Of a stretch of 64,000 nucleotides of DNA, positions 53,637-63,058 are shown one piece after another. Position 1 is the stretch's first letter. Each line of letters starts with the position of its first letter. The stretch lies in the NCBI RefSeq assembly GCF_003628145.1, contig NZ_RBZV01000009.1, forward strand, positions 1-64,000. Direction: 5' to 3'. The stretch comes from Trinickia fusca. Its GTDB lineage: Bacteria; Pseudomonadota; Gammaproteobacteria; Burkholderiales; Burkholderiaceae. The position numbers were made by a program, and so were the translations under genes. A model generated the notes under the pieces. That model worked only from the letters and a program-made list of their open reading frames with translations. It ran no database searches and had not been told where the DNA came from.

Positions 53637-54607
53637 TGCACAGAAAAGCGCTTTACGGCTTGCTCCTCGTGGGGCTTATCGCCGCGCCATGGATCGGCGC
53701 CTATCCCGTGTTCGTGATGAAGGTCCTGTGCTTCGCGTTGTTCGCGGCCGCCTTCAATCTGCTGATCGGCTATACGGGCCTGCTGTCGTTCGGTCACGCG
53801 ATGTTTCTCGCGACGGCCGGCTATATGACCGGCTACTCGATCCAGTCGCTCGGTTTTGCGCCGTTGCCGGGGGTGCTCGCGGGCACGGCTGCCGCCACGC
53901 TGCTGGGCCTCGTCGTCGGCTCGTTCGCGATCCGAAGGCAGGGCATCTACTTCGCGATGGTCACGCTCGCGCTCGCGCAGCTGGTCTATTTCATCTATCT
54001 GCAGGCACCGTTCACGCAAGGCGAGGACGGTTTGCAGGGCGTGCCGCGCGGCAAATTGTTCGGACTGCTCGATTTGTCGTCGGACCTCGCGCTCTATTAC
54101 GTCGTGCTCCTGGTCACGGTGCTGGCGTTCCTGCTGATCGTGCGCGTCGTGCATTCGCCGTTCGGGCAGGTGATGAAGGCGATTCGCGAGAACGAGCCGC
54201 GCGCGATCTCGCTCGGCTACGACACCGATCGCTTCAAGCTGCTCGCGTTCGTGCTGTCGGCGGGGCTCGCAGGGCTGGCGGGCGCGATGAAGGTGCTCGT
54301 GCTCGGCTTCGAGACGCTTGGCGACGCGTATTGGACGATGTCGGGCCTCGTCATCCTCATGACGCTCGTGGGCGGCATGGGCACGTTGTTCGGCCCGCTG
54401 CTCGGCGCGGCGATCATCGTCACGCTCGAAGACCGGCTCGGCGACATCGGCAATGCGCTCGCACAATGGACGCATATCGCCTGGTTCGCTTCGCTCGGCG
54501 AATCGACGACGATCGCGATCGGCTTCATCTTCATCGTCTGCGTGCTTGCATTCCGGCGCGGCATCGTCGGCGAGATCGTTGCGCGCGTGAGGGTGTTGCG
54601 CGCGTAA
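53636..54607 (+). CDS. livM: HAAT-family ABC transporter permease (LivM-like), cluster 1
   Basis: 323 residues with about eight to nine membrane segments. LivM marks: AFNLLIGYTGLLSFGHAMFLATAGYMTGY, the loop GQVMKAIRENEPRAISLGYD, and LVGGMGTLFGPLLGAAIIVTLED. ATG 53636 sits on the livH stop, so translation is probably coupled. Last gene of cluster 1 (livG-livF-binding protein-livH-livM). Confidence 0.94.
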   Translation: MHRKALYGLLLVGLIAAPWIGAYPVFVMKVLCFALFAAAFNLLIGYTGLLSFGHAMFLATAGYMTGYSIQSLGFAPLPGVLAGTAAATLLGLVVGSFAIRRQGIYFAMVTLALAQLVYFIYLQAPFTQGEDGLQGVPRGKLFGLLDLSSDLALYYVVLLVTVLAFLLIVRVVHSPFGQVMKAIRENEPRAISLGYDTDRFKLLAFVLSAGLAGLAGAMKVLVLGFETLGDAYWTMSGLVILMTLVGGMGTLFGPLLGAAIIVTLEDRLGDIGNALAQWTHIAWFASLGESTTIAIGFIFIVCVLAFRRGIVGEIVARVRVLRA

Positions 54608-54819
54608 TGGTGCAAAGCAGGCGCGAATCAGGTGCAAACGAGGTACGTGGGGCAACGCGGCGGGCATGCAAACGATTGGCTCGCCGCGGACAAAGCAACG
54701 CGTCGAATTTGCTTGGGAATTCGACATAAATGATCGATGAATGCGCTAATTGCGTGCATCCATGCCCCACTAGGGAAAGTGCTAGGTTGTCGCAGCGGAC
54801 GGGGTTGTTTAATCTTCGT

Positions 54820-54925
54820 TCCAGTTCTGATGCACCGAATTTGCAGGTGGAGAACGAGGAGACAATCGAGGCACAAAGTGCCCGGACGGAAGCGCTGTTG
54901 GAGGGAATCCAACAGCGCTTTTCAT
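54820..54925 (+). ncRNA. Candidate leader or small RNA ending in a strong terminator
   Basis: About 105 nt from an inferred start after TTTAAT (54808-54813, preceded by GGTTGT 17 bp upstream) to a perfect 13-bp terminator hairpin. An inner hairpin GGCAC-AAA-GTGCC (near 54870-54882) precedes it. It may be an independent small RNA, or an attenuator governing the downstream transporter operon, whose first codon is 320 bp further on. Confidence 0.35.
54890..54923 (+). terminator. Strong intrinsic terminator upstream of the second liv-type operon
   Basis: AAGCGCTGTTGGA (54890-54902), loop GGGAA, TCCAACAGCGCTT (54908-54920), then TTC ATTT. 13 perfect base pairs with the U-rich end overlapping the stem. 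Confidence 0.8.
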
Positions 54926-55244
54926 TTGTGCGCGTGATTTGCTTCGATTCGTGCATTTGCCAATCGCCATGGGTCACCGGCAGCAGTACCACGCACCGCC
55001 GCCTCAACGGTGCCGCGCCGCGCATTTCTTCACAGTCGGCATTCCTCATTTCACATTTTCGATGTGCCTGTTCAAGCGCAGTGCTTGGCGAGGCGTGTCG
55101 TCGTGCTTTACCTTTCCTTTTCATCCGACCATTGGTGCCGCGCCTACGCGCCGGCGCCTGTCGTGCAATTCGATATCCGAAACCAACGCTGGCATCAGCG
55201 CCGGCAACAACAATGCGCTTTCACTAAGCGTCGGGAGATCAGCA

Positions 55245-56405
55245 ATGACGATGAAGCAATGGGTTCGCCAAGGTGTGGCATTGACGTTGATGTGCGGCGC
55301 AGGGGTAGCGCTTGCGCAAGTGAAGATCGGCGTCGTGCTGTCGGCGACGGGGCCTGCCGCGTCGCTGGGTGTGCCCGAGAAGAACACGATCGCGTTGCTG
55401 CCGACTGAAATCGGCGGCAAGACGGTGCAATACATCGTCCTCGACGACGGCTCCGATACGGGCAAAGCCGTGCAGGACGTACACAAGCTCATCGACGAGG
55501 ATCACGTCGACGCGATCATCGGCTCGACCGTCACGCCGAACTCGATTGCGATGCTCGATCCGGTCGCGGCCGGCAAGACGCCGATGATCTCGATGGCGGC
55601 GTCGGCCAAGATCGTCGAGCCGATGGATGCCAAGCGCAAATGGGCGTTCAAGACGCCGCAGAACGACAGCCTGATGGCCGACGCGATTGCCGAGTCCATG
55701 CAGAAGCACGGCGTGAAGACGGTCGGCTTCATCGGCTTTGCCGATGCGTATGGCGACAGCTGGCTCACCGAATTCACGCGTGCGGCTGGCGCGCATCAAT
55801 TGAAGATCGTCGGCAGCGAGCGCTACGCGCGCACGGATGCGTCGGTGAAAGGGCAGGCGCTGAAGCTGCTCAGCGCGAACCCCGACGCTGTACTGATCGC
55901 GGGATCGGGCACGCCGGCCGCGTTGCCGGCCAAGGAGCTCAAGTCGCTCGGTTATAAAGGCAAGGTCTATCAAACGCACGGCGTGGCCAACAACGACTTC
56001 CTGCGCGTGTGCGGCAAGGATTGCGACGGCGAACTGCTGCCGGCCGGGCCGATTCTCGTCGCCGACCAATTGGCCGATTCGAATCCGGTGAAGAAGTCGG
56101 CGACCGAGTACAAGACGCGATACGAGGGCAAGTACGGCGCAGGCACGGTGTCGACGTTCGGCGGCCACGCATGGGACGCCGGGCTCATGCTGAAGACTGC
56201 GATTCCGGAGGCGCTGAAGAAGGGCCAGCCCGGTAGCGAGGCGTTTCGTGCCGCGTTGCGCGATCAGCTCGAGAACGTCAAGGATCTGGCGATCTCTCAC
56301 GGCGTCATGAATATCACTGCCAGCAATCACAATGGCCTCGATAAGCGCGCCCGCGTGATGGTGCAGATCGTCGACGGCAAGTGGAAGCTCGTCGATAGCG
56401 AGTAA
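55245..56405 (+). CDS. HAAT-family periplasmic substrate-binding protein, cluster 2
   Basis: 386 residues. Signal peptide cleaved near ALAQV; mature receptor starting [23 protein letters not shown], with [20 protein letters not shown] and [11 protein letters not shown] segments typical of the aromatic/amide-type branch of the Leu/Ile/Val-binding family. GGGAG lies upstream of ATG 55245. First gene of cluster 2 (binding protein, permease, LivM-LivG fusion, LivF). Ligand unknown. Confidence 0.94.
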   Translation: MTMKQWVRQGVALTLMCGAGVALAQVKIGVVLSATGPAASLGVPEKNTIALLPTEIGGKTVQYIVLDDGSDTGKAVQDVHKLIDEDHVDAIIGSTVTPNSIAMLDPVAAGKTPMISMAASAKIVEPMDAKRKWAFKTPQNDSLMADAIAESMQKHGVKTVGFIGFADAYGDSWLTEFTRAAGAHQLKIVGSERYARTDASVKGQALKLLSANPDAVLIAGSGTPAALPAKELKSLGYKGKVYQTHGVANNDFLRVCGKDCDGELLPAGPILVADQLADSNPVKKSATEYKTRYEGKYGAGTVSTFGGHAWDAGLMLKTAIPEALKKGQPGSEAFRAALRDQLENVKDLAISHGVMNITASNHNGLDKRARVMVQIVDGKWKLVDSE

Positions 56406-56547
56406 CGGCGTCATACGCAGCGCTCGTTTGGGCGGGTGGCCAACGTTGGCCGTTCGGCCAATGCGAGCGCCGCGTTGCGTCTGTCGATGTCGATTTCGAT
56501 TCTTTCGACTCCCGTTTTCCGTTTCGAAGCGTAGGACCACACCCAGT

Positions 56548-57603
56548 ATGGATCTATCGATCGCGGCGATTCTCGCGCAAGACGGCATCACGACGGGCGC
56601 GATCTACGCGCTGCTTGCACTCGCACTCGTGCTCGTGTTCTCGGTGACGCGCGTCATCTTCATCCCGCAAGGGGAATTCGTTTCATACGGCGCGCTCACG
56701 CTCGCGGCCTTGCAGACGCAAAAGGTGCCGCCGACGTCGCTGCTGTTGATGGTGCTCGGAGCCGCATGCTTCGTTGTCGAGCTGATCGGGCTTGCGCGGC
56801 ACGCCGAGCGTCGTCATCGACTGCCGCGCACGCTGGCCGTGCTGGCCGGCAAATATTTGCTGTTTCCAGTGGCCGTTTACGCGTTGGCCTTGCACTTATC
56901 AGTGCAATCGTTGCCCATGATCGTGCAGATCGCGCTGACGCTGTCCATCGTCGTGCCGATGGGGCCGTTCGTCTATCGGCTCGCTTATGAGCCCATCGCC
57001 GAGGCCACGACGCTGCTGCTGCTGATCGTCGCCGTCGCCGTGCACTTCGTGATGGTCGGGCTCGGACTCCTGATGTTCGGCGCCGAAGGTTCGCGCACGA
57101 CGCCGTTTTCGGATGCGACGCTCACCCTTGGCAGCTTGTCGGTGTCAGGGCAGAGCCTATGGGTCGTCGTCACCGTCGTCGTGATGATCGCTGCGCTTTA
57201 CCTGTATTTCGATCGTTCGATCTCGGGCAAGGCGTTGCGCGCGACATCGGTCAATCGTCTGGGTGCGCGGCTCGTCGGCATCGGCACCGCCCAGGCCGGT
57301 CGGCTCGCGTTCACGCTGGCGGCCGCGCTCGGTGCGCTGAGCGGCATTCTGGTCGCGCCGCTGACGACGATCTATTACGACTCCGGTTTCCTGATGGGGC
57401 TGAAGGGATTCGTCGGCGCGATCATCGGCGGTCTCGTCAGTTATCCACTTGCGGCAGCGGGCTCAGTGCTGGTCGGCCTGCTCGAGTCGTATTCGTCGTT
57501 CTGGGCCAGCTCGTACAAGGAAGTCATCGTTTTCACGCTGATCGTTCCGGTACTGCTGTGGCGCAGCCTCGCGAGCCCGCATGTCGAAGAAGAAGAGGAG
57601 TGA
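56548..57603 (+). CDS. HAAT-family ABC transporter permease (LivH-like), cluster 2
   Basis: 351 residues, longer than usual LivH (about 290-310). The N-terminal LivH pattern ([44 protein letters not shown]) is followed by extra sequence near 75-110 ([19 protein letters not shown]) before the permease core ([45 protein letters not shown]). Ends in an acidic tail EEEEE. The start MDLSIAAIL is chosen because it begins the first membrane helix. Confidence 0.9.
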   Translation: MDLSIAAILAQDGITTGAIYALLALALVLVFSVTRVIFIPQGEFVSYGALTLAALQTQKVPPTSLLLMVLGAACFVVELIGLARHAERRHRLPRTLAVLAGKYLLFPVAVYALALHLSVQSLPMIVQIALTLSIVVPMGPFVYRLAYEPIAEATTLLLLIVAVAVHFVMVGLGLLMFGAEGSRTTPFSDATLTLGSLSVSGQSLWVVVTVVVMIAALYLYFDRSISGKALRATSVNRLGARLVGIGTAQAGRLAFTLAAALGALSGILVAPLTTIYYDSGFLMGLKGFVGAIIGGLVSYPLAAAGSVLVGLLESYSSFWASSYKEVIVFTLIVPVLLWRSLASPHVEEEEE

Positions 57604-57607
57604 GACG

Positions 57608-59395
57608 ATGATGCGCAAGCTTTGGCACCACAAGTTTTTCGGGCTCTTTCTCGTTGTCGTCTTCGCGTTGCCGGTGCTGCCGCATCCAGTTCACGTGCCC
57701 GAGTACTGGATTACGCTGCTCAACTATATCGGCCTGTACTCGATCGTCGCGGTCGGGCTCGTTTTGCTGACAGGTATCGGGGGGATGACGAGTTTCGGGC
57801 AGGCGGCTTTCGTCGGTGTCGGCGCCTATGCGACCGCGTATCTGACGACCCAGTACGCTGTTTCACCGTGGCTCGCGCTCGTGGCGGGCATTGTGCTGAC
57901 CGTGTTCGTCGCGTTGGTGATCGGCGCGATCACGATGCGGCTGTCGGGGCATTTTTTGCCGCTTGGCACGATCGCCTGGGGGCTGTCGCTGTACTACCTG
58001 TTCGGCAATCTCGAAGCGCTCGGCAAATACGATGGCATCAACGGCATTCCTGCCCTTCGCGTGCTCGGCGTGTCGCTCGAATCTGGGCGCAGCATCTACT
58101 ACCTGATCTGGCTCGTCGTGTTCGGCGCCGTCGTATCGATGCAGAATCTGCTGAACAGCCGGCCTGGCCGCGCAATCCGCTCGCTGCGAGGCGCCGGCCT
58201 GATGGCTGAGGCGATGGGCGTCAACACGACCTGGATGCGCGTCGTGATTTTCGTCTACTCAGCGGTGCTGGCGGCCATCTCGGGCTTTCTGTACGCGCAT
58301 CTGCAGCGCGCCGTCAATCCGACGCCGTTCGGCCTCAATCACGGCATCGAATATCTGTTCATGGCCGTCGTAGGCGGGGTGTCGCATGTCTGGGGGGCGA
58401 TCCTCGGGGCGGCCATTCTCACCGTCGTGCAGGATTATTTGCAAACGCTGTTGCCGATGCTGCTCGGCCAAAGCGGCAATTTCGAAATCATCGTGTTCGG
58501 TGTGCTGATGGTCCTGCTGTTGCAATACGCTCGGCAAGGCGTGTGGCCGTTCGTGGCGCGCTGGTTCCCGCGTGGCCCGCGTGCTCATGTCCCCGAGCAC
58601 GCCGAGCCGCTCGCGCGCCGGGCCAAGCCAGCTGCAGGCGAGCTGTTGCTGGCTGTCGACCGTGCCCGCAAGGAGTTTGGCGGGCTCGTGGCCGTCAACG
58701 ACGTCAGCTTCGAAGTGAAGGCGGGGCAAATCGTCGGGCTCATTGGGCCGAACGGCGCTGGCAAGTCGACGACGTTCAATCTCGTCACCGGCGTGTTGCA
58801 GGTGACGCGCGGGCAGATCCACTTCCATGGCGAGCGCATCGATGCGCTCAGTTCACGGGAAATCGTCAAGCGAGGCATAGGACGAACGTTCCAGCACGTG
58901 AAGTTGCTGCCGGGCATGACGGTACTCGAGAACGTAGCGTTGGGCGCTCATCTGCGTGGCTCAGCCGGTGTCTGGCGCAGCATCGCGCGTCTCAATGCAA
59001 CGGAGGAAGGGCGCCTGATGGCGGAAGCGGCGCAGCAGATTCGGCGCGTCGGCCTCGAACAGCACATGTACGACGAAGCCGGCAGCCTCGCGTTGGGTCA
59101 GCAACGGATTCTCGAAATCGCGCGTGCGCTGTGCTGCGATCCGACGTTGCTGCTGCTCGACGAGCCGGCGGCAGGGCTGCGATATCAGGAGAAGCAGCGG
59201 TTAGCCGAACTGTTGCGCAAGCTGAAAGCGGAGGGCATGAGCGTACTGCTCGTCGAACACGATATGGACTTTGTGATGAATCTCGCCGATCAACTTGTCG
59301 TAATGGAGTTCGGTACGCGCATCGCACACGGATTGCCGCAGGACGTGCAGAACGATCCAGCGGTAGTGGAAGCCTACCTTGGCGGAGTGGAGTGA
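57608..59395 (+). CDS. Fused HAAT ABC permease and ATP-binding protein (LivM-LivG fusion), cluster 2
   Basis: 595 residues. Residues about 1-325 are a LivM-type permease (LYSIVAVGLVLLTGIGGMTSFGQAAFVGVGAYA, MAVVGGVSHVWGAILGAAILT). After a basic linker, about 345-595 are a LivG-type ATPase with intact Walker A GPNGAGKST, LivG insert (GIGRTFQHVKLLPGMTVLENV), LALGQQRILEIARAL and Walker B LLLLDEPAAGL. One chain thus carries the pore half and one ATPase half. GAGGAG lies 8-9 nt upstream; the gene starts 4 bp after the previous stop. Confidence 0.94.
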   Translation: MMRKLWHHKFFGLFLVVVFALPVLPHPVHVPEYWITLLNYIGLYSIVAVGLVLLTGIGGMTSFGQAAFVGVGAYATAYLTTQYAVSPWLALVAGIVLTVFVALVIGAITMRLSGHFLPLGTIAWGLSLYYLFGNLEALGKYDGINGIPALRVLGVSLESGRSIYYLIWLVVFGAVVSMQNLLNSRPGRAIRSLRGAGLMAEAMGVNTTWMRVVIFVYSAVLAAISGFLYAHLQRAVNPTPFGLNHGIEYLFMAVVGGVSHVWGAILGAAILTVVQDYLQTLLPMLLGQSGNFEIIVFGVLMVLLLQYARQGVWPFVARWFPRGPRAHVPEHAEPLARRAKPAAGELLLAVDRARKEFGGLVAVNDVSFEVKAGQIVGLIGPNGAGKSTTFNLVTGVLQVTRGQIHFHGERIDALSSREIVKRGIGRTFQHVKLLPGMTVLENVALGAHLRGSAGVWRSIARLNATEEGRLMAEAAQQIRRVGLEQHMYDEAGSLALGQQRILEIARALCCDPTLLLLDEPAAGLRYQEKQRLAELLRKLKAEGMSVLLVEHDMDFVMNLADQLVVMEFGTRIAHGLPQDVQNDPAVVEAYLGGVE

Positions 59396-59397
59396 CC

Positions 59398-60168
59398 ATG
59401 GCGACGAGTGAATCGAAATCGACGATGAAGCCGATTCTTTCCGTCTCCGGGCTGTCGGTGCGCTACGGGAAAGTGGAGGCGTTGCACGATCTGTCGATCG
59501 AGGTAGGGCCTGGTCAGATCGTCAGCGTGATCGGGCCGAACGGCGCCGGGAAATCGACGCTGCTCAACGCGGTCATGGGGGCATTACCGACCACGGGGCA
59601 TGCGAAGGGCAGTGTCCGGTATCGCGACGAGGAGGTGAGTTTGCTGCCCGTCGAAAGGCGGGTGGCGCTCGGTATGTGCCTGGTGCCCGAGAAGCGCGAA
59701 CTGTTCGCGTCGATGAGCGTCGAGGATAACTTGTTGCTTGGCGCTTATCGACGCAAGCGGGCTGGCGAGCGCAATTACCTTGATCAGTTAGAGCCGGTGT
59801 TCGGCCTGTTTCCGCGGTTGAAGGAACGGCGCAAGCAAGCGGCAGGGACGTTGTCGGGTGGCGAACGGCAGATGTTGGCGTTGGGGCGGGCCTTGATGGG
59901 CAAACCGAATCTGCTCATGCTCGATGAGCCGAGCCTCGGATTGGCGCCGCTGATCGTCAAAGAGATCTTCCATATCATCAGTGCGTTGCGCGGTACTGGC
60001 GTCGCAACGTTGCTGATCGAGCAGAATGCGCGCGCCGCGTTGCAAGTGTCTGATTACGGATACGTGCTCGAAACTGGCGAACTCGCGATGCAGGGCCCAG
60101 CGGGCGAGCTCGCGAAGAATCCGCGCGTGATTGAAACCTACCTCGGATTGGCCAAGAAGAGCGCCTGA
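59398..60168 (+). CDS. HAAT-family ABC transporter ATP-binding protein (LivF-like), cluster 2
   Basis: 256 residues with canonical motifs: Walker A GPNGAGKSTLLNAVMG, LVPEKRELFASMSVEDNL, signature TLSGGERQMLALGRAL, Walker B LLMLDEPSLGLAP. It partners the ATPase half of the fusion protein. ATG 59398 lies 2 bp after the previous stop (TGACCATGG). Last gene of cluster 2; a parS site follows 31 bp after its stop. Confidence 0.94.
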   Translation: MATSESKSTMKPILSVSGLSVRYGKVEALHDLSIEVGPGQIVSVIGPNGAGKSTLLNAVMGALPTTGHAKGSVRYRDEEVSLLPVERRVALGMCLVPEKRELFASMSVEDNLLLGAYRRKRAGERNYLDQLEPVFGLFPRLKERRKQAAGTLSGGERQMLALGRALMGKPNLLMLDEPSLGLAPLIVKEIFHIISALRGTGVATLLIEQNARAALQVSDYGYVLETGELAMQGPAGELAKNPRVIETYLGLAKKSA

Positions 60169-60199
60169 ATCGGCTGATCGTATGGCGTTTGCTGCGGCG

Positions 60200-60215
60200 T
60201 GTTTCACGTGAAACA
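60200..60215. other. parS: parS centromere site 1
   Basis: Perfect 16-bp palindrome TGTTTCACGTGAAACA, identical to the consensus bound by chromosomal ParB proteins. Intergenic, about 155 bp upstream of mnmG and 3.7 kb from parB. Confidence 0.95.
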
Positions 60216-60258
60216 TGCCGTTAGCTACTTAGGGGAGGGACCGGGAAGAGGCTTGCTC

Positions 60259-60303
60259 TGCATGGGGCCGGAGTAAGGCGCTAAAGCGCCAACTCCGGCC
60301 GAC
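60259..60303 (+). repeat. Palindromic intergenic element, copy 2
   Basis: CTGCATGGG-GCCGGAGT, inner hairpin GGCGCT-AA-AGCGCC, then ACTCCGGCC-GAC. Same outline as 52667-52715, with paired substitutions that keep both stems. It lies just before a TATAAT (60308-60313) upstream of mnmG. Confidence 0.65.
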
Positions 60304-60307
60304 ACGC

Positions 60308-60313
60308 TATAAT
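60308..60313 (+). promoter_or_regulatory. Possible -10 element of the mnmG operon
   Basis: Perfect TATAAT 58 bp upstream of the mnmG start. No good -35 is found at 16-18 bp; the expected place lies within palindromic element copy 2, which could influence transcription. Confidence 0.35.
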
Positions 60314-60370
60314 TCCGCGCATACCCATTTCTCCGAAAGGCTCGCGCAACTTCTCCGCGCGGGGTCTGCA

Positions 60371-62332
60371 ATGCTTTATCCCACAGAATTTGACGTTATC
60401 GTCGTCGGCGGTGGCCATGCCGGCACGGAGGCTGCTTTGGCGTCCGCGCGCATGGGCGCCAAGACGCTGCTGCTTACGCACAACATCGAGACGCTCGGCC
60501 AGATGAGCTGCAATCCGTCGATCGGCGGCATTGGCAAAGGACATCTGGTCAAGGAAGTCGACGCGCTAGGCGGCGCGATGGCCGCAGCCACCGATGAAGG
60601 CGGCATTCAGTTCCGTATCCTGAATTCGTCGAAGGGGCCAGCTGTGCGTGCCACGCGCGCGCAAGCCGACCGCTTGCTCTATAAGCAGGCGATTCGTCAT
60701 CGTCTGGAGAATCAGCCGAATTTGTCGCTGTTCCAACAGGCGGTCGAGGATTTGATCGTCGAGGGCGACCGCGTGGTCGGTGCCGTCACGCAGGTAGGGG
60801 TGCGTTTTCGAGCGCGCGCTGTTGTGCTGACGGCAGGCACGTTCCTGGACGGAAAGATTCACGTCGGGCTCAACCACTATACGGGTGGTCGTGCAGGCGA
60901 TCCCGCTGCGGTGTCGCTGTCTGCGCGTCTGAAAGAGCTCAAGCTGCCGCAAGGCCGGCTCAAGACGGGTACGCCGCCGCGCATCGACGGTCGCACGATC
61001 GACTTCTCGGTGCTCGAGGAGCAACCCGGCGATCTCGACCCGATTCCGGTGTTCTCGTTCCTCGGTCGCGCCGAACAGCATCCGCGTCAAATGCCGTGCT
61101 GGGTGACGCATACGAACGAGCGCACGCACGACATCATCCGTGGTGGCCTCGATCGCTCGCCGATGTACACGGGTCTCATCGAAGGAGTGGGGCCGCGCTA
61201 CTGTCCGTCGATCGAGGACAAGATTCACCGCTTCGCCTCGAAGGCCTCGCATCAAATCTTCCTCGAACCGGAAGGGCTGACAACGAACGAGTTCTATCCG
61301 AACGGTATCTCGACCAGCCTGCCGTTCGACGTGCAACTCGAGCTCGTGCATTCGATGCGCGGTCTCGAGAATGCCCATATCCTGCGACCTGGTTACGCAA
61401 TCGAATACGACTACTTCGATCCGCGTGGCCTGAAAGCGTCGCTGGAGACGAAGGCGATTCGCGGTTTGTTTTTCGCGGGCCAGATCAACGGGACGACCGG
61501 CTATGAAGAAGCGGCGGCCCAAGGGCTGCTCGCCGGTATCAATGCGGGCCGTTTTGTGCAGGAGAAAGAGGCTTGGTCGCCGCGCCGCGATCAGGCTTAC
61601 CTCGGCGTGCTCGTCGACGATCTCGTCACCCGAGGTGTCTCCGAGCCATATCGTATGTTCACGAGCCGGGCCGAGTACCGACTGAGCCTGCGCGAAGACA
61701 ACGCCGACATGCGTCTGACCGAGATCGGCCGCGAGCTCGGCGTCGTGGACGATGTTCGTTGGGATGCCTTCTGCCGCAAGCGCGACGCTGTTTCACGTGA
61801 AACAGAACGTCTGCGTACGACGTGGGTGAACCCCAAGACGTTGTCAGCCGAAGAGGCCACGATGCTGCTCGGCAAACCGATCGATCACGAATACAGTCTC
61901 GCGGACCTGCTGCGTCGCCCTGGTGTGACTTATGACGGCGTGTGCGGACTGCTCGAAGGGACCTGCGGCTCGGCAGAGGTGTTAGCTGACGATCCGGTGC
62001 TGCTTGATCAGATCAAGGAGCAGATCGAGATCGGCATCAAATATCAGGGCTATATCGACCGTCAGGCGGACGAGATTCAACGTAACGAGGCCAACGAAAA
62101 TACGCGTTTGCCGACCGACCTGGATTACACGACGGTGCGTGGCTTGTCGTTCGAGGCCAGCCAGAAGCTCAATCAATTCCGCCCGGAAACGATCGGACAG
62201 GCGTCGCGCATTTCGGGCATCACGCCTGCGACGATCTCGTTGCTGATGGTCCATCTGAAGAAAGGCCTGGGGCGTCGCAAGACGAGCGCGGCTGATGAAA
62301 GCGGGGCGGATGCTGCTCCGGCGGCCCAATGA
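60371..62332 (+). CDS. mnmG: tRNA uridine-5-carboxymethylaminomethyl modification enzyme MnmG (GidA)
   Basis: 653 residues. FAD-binding [21 protein letters not shown], the [24 protein letters not shown] signature, [15 protein letters not shown], and a C-terminal helical domain ([30 protein letters not shown]). With MnmE it modifies U34 of tRNAs; MnmC (31819) completes the modification. Its classical position next to rsmG and parAB marks the origin region. A perfect parS site lies inside the gene at 61789 and encodes AVSRETE. Confidence 0.98.
   Translation: MLYPTEFDVIVVGGGHAGTEAALASARMGAKTLLLTHNIETLGQMSCNPSIGGIGKGHLVKEVDALGGAMAAATDEGGIQFRILNSSKGPAVRATRAQADRLLYKQAIRHRLENQPNLSLFQQAVEDLIVEGDRVVGAVTQVGVRFRARAVVLTAGTFLDGKIHVGLNHYTGGRAGDPAAVSLSARLKELKLPQGRLKTGTPPRIDGRTIDFSVLEEQPGDLDPIPVFSFLGRAEQHPRQMPCWVTHTNERTHDIIRGGLDRSPMYTGLIEGVGPRYCPSIEDKIHRFASKASHQIFLEPEGLTTNEFYPNGISTSLPFDVQLELVHSMRGLENAHILRPGYAIEYDYFDPRGLKASLETKAIRGLFFAGQINGTTGYEEAAAQGLLAGINAGRFVQEKEAWSPRRDQAYLGVLVDDLVTRGVSEPYRMFTSRAEYRLSLREDNADMRLTEIGRELGVVDDVRWDAFCRKRDAVSRETERLRTTWVNPKTLSAEEATMLLGKPIDHEYSLADLLRRPGVTYDGVCGLLEGTCGSAEVLADDPVLLDQIKEQIEIGIKYQGYIDRQADEIQRNEANENTRLPTDLDYTTVRGLSFEASQKLNQFRPETIGQASRISGITPATISLLMVHLKKGLGRRKTSAADESGADAAPAAQ
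61789..61804. other. parS: parS centromere site 2, inside mnmG
   Basis: Second perfect TGTTTCACGTGAAACA, 1.6 kb from the first. It is read in frame as part of AVSRETE in the MnmG C-terminal half. Confidence 0.95.
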
Positions 62333-63042
62333 CGGCGCCGCGTACGAACGGGGGCCGCACCGACGATAGGGCATCGCTGCGTGAGTTGCTGGACTCGGGC
62401 GCGGCCGAGCTTGGTGTGGCGTTGACCGAAGACCAGGTGGCGCGTCTGCTCGACTACGTGGCACTGTTGGCGAAGTGGAACACGGTCTACAACCTGACTG
62501 CGATTCGCGATCCGCGGCAGATGCTGATCCAGCACATTCTCGACTCGCTGTCGGTCGTGCCGCATCTTGCCGCGAGTGAAGCCAAATCGATTCTCGATGT
62601 CGGTTCCGGCGGCGGTTTGCCGGGCATCGTGCTCGCAATCGTGTTGCCCGACCGATCCGTCACGCTGAACGACATCGTTCAAAAGAAGACGGCGTTTCAG
62701 TCGCAAGTCAAAGCTCAACTGAAGCTCGATAACCTGTCGGTGGTGACGGGGCGGGTCGAAACGTTGCGGCCTGGTGTCGAAGTCCCCGGAAAATTCGATG
62801 CAATCGTGTCGCGAGCATTCGCAGAGCTCGCCGATTTCGTTACACTTGCGCGGCATTTGGTGAGCGAGCGAGGGGCGATCTGGGCGATGAAGGGCGTGCG
62901 CCCCGACGGTGAAATTGCACGGTTGCCTGGCGGATCGCAGGTCGCACAGGTCATTCGATTGACGGTGCCGGCACTCGACGCCGAGCGCCACCTCGTTGAA
63001 GTCGTCGTCGACGGCGACGCGTCAAGCGGCTCAAAGCAGTAA
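62329..63042 (+). CDS. rsmG: 16S rRNA (guanine527-N7)-methyltransferase
   Basis: 237 residues. SAM-binding [17 protein letters not shown] near residue 90, the family segment [26 protein letters not shown] before it, and [17 protein letters not shown] after it. Methylates G527 of 16S rRNA; loss gives low-level streptomycin resistance in other bacteria. ATG overlaps the mnmG stop (ATGA). A 20-residue polar N-terminal extension precedes the core. Confidence 0.97.
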   Translation: MTAPRTNGGRTDDRASLRELLDSGAAELGVALTEDQVARLLDYVALLAKWNTVYNLTAIRDPRQMLIQHILDSLSVVPHLAASEAKSILDVGSGGGLPGIVLAIVLPDRSVTLNDIVQKKTAFQSQVKAQLKLDNLSVVTGRVETLRPGVEVPGKFDAIVSRAFAELADFVTLARHLVSERGAIWAMKGVRPDGEIARLPGGSQVAQVIRLTVPALDAERHLVEVVVDGDASSGSKQ

Positions 63043-63058
63043 CAAGGATCTACAGACG

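Larger units (their letters stand above)
54608..55244. other. Long intergenic/leader region upstream of the second liv-type operon
   Basis: 637 bp between livM and the second binding-protein gene. It holds a possible promoter (about 54785-54813), a structured RNA candidate and a strong intrinsic terminator (54890-54923). Between the terminator and 55245 I see no gene; frames open there lack protein character. Confidence 0.5.
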
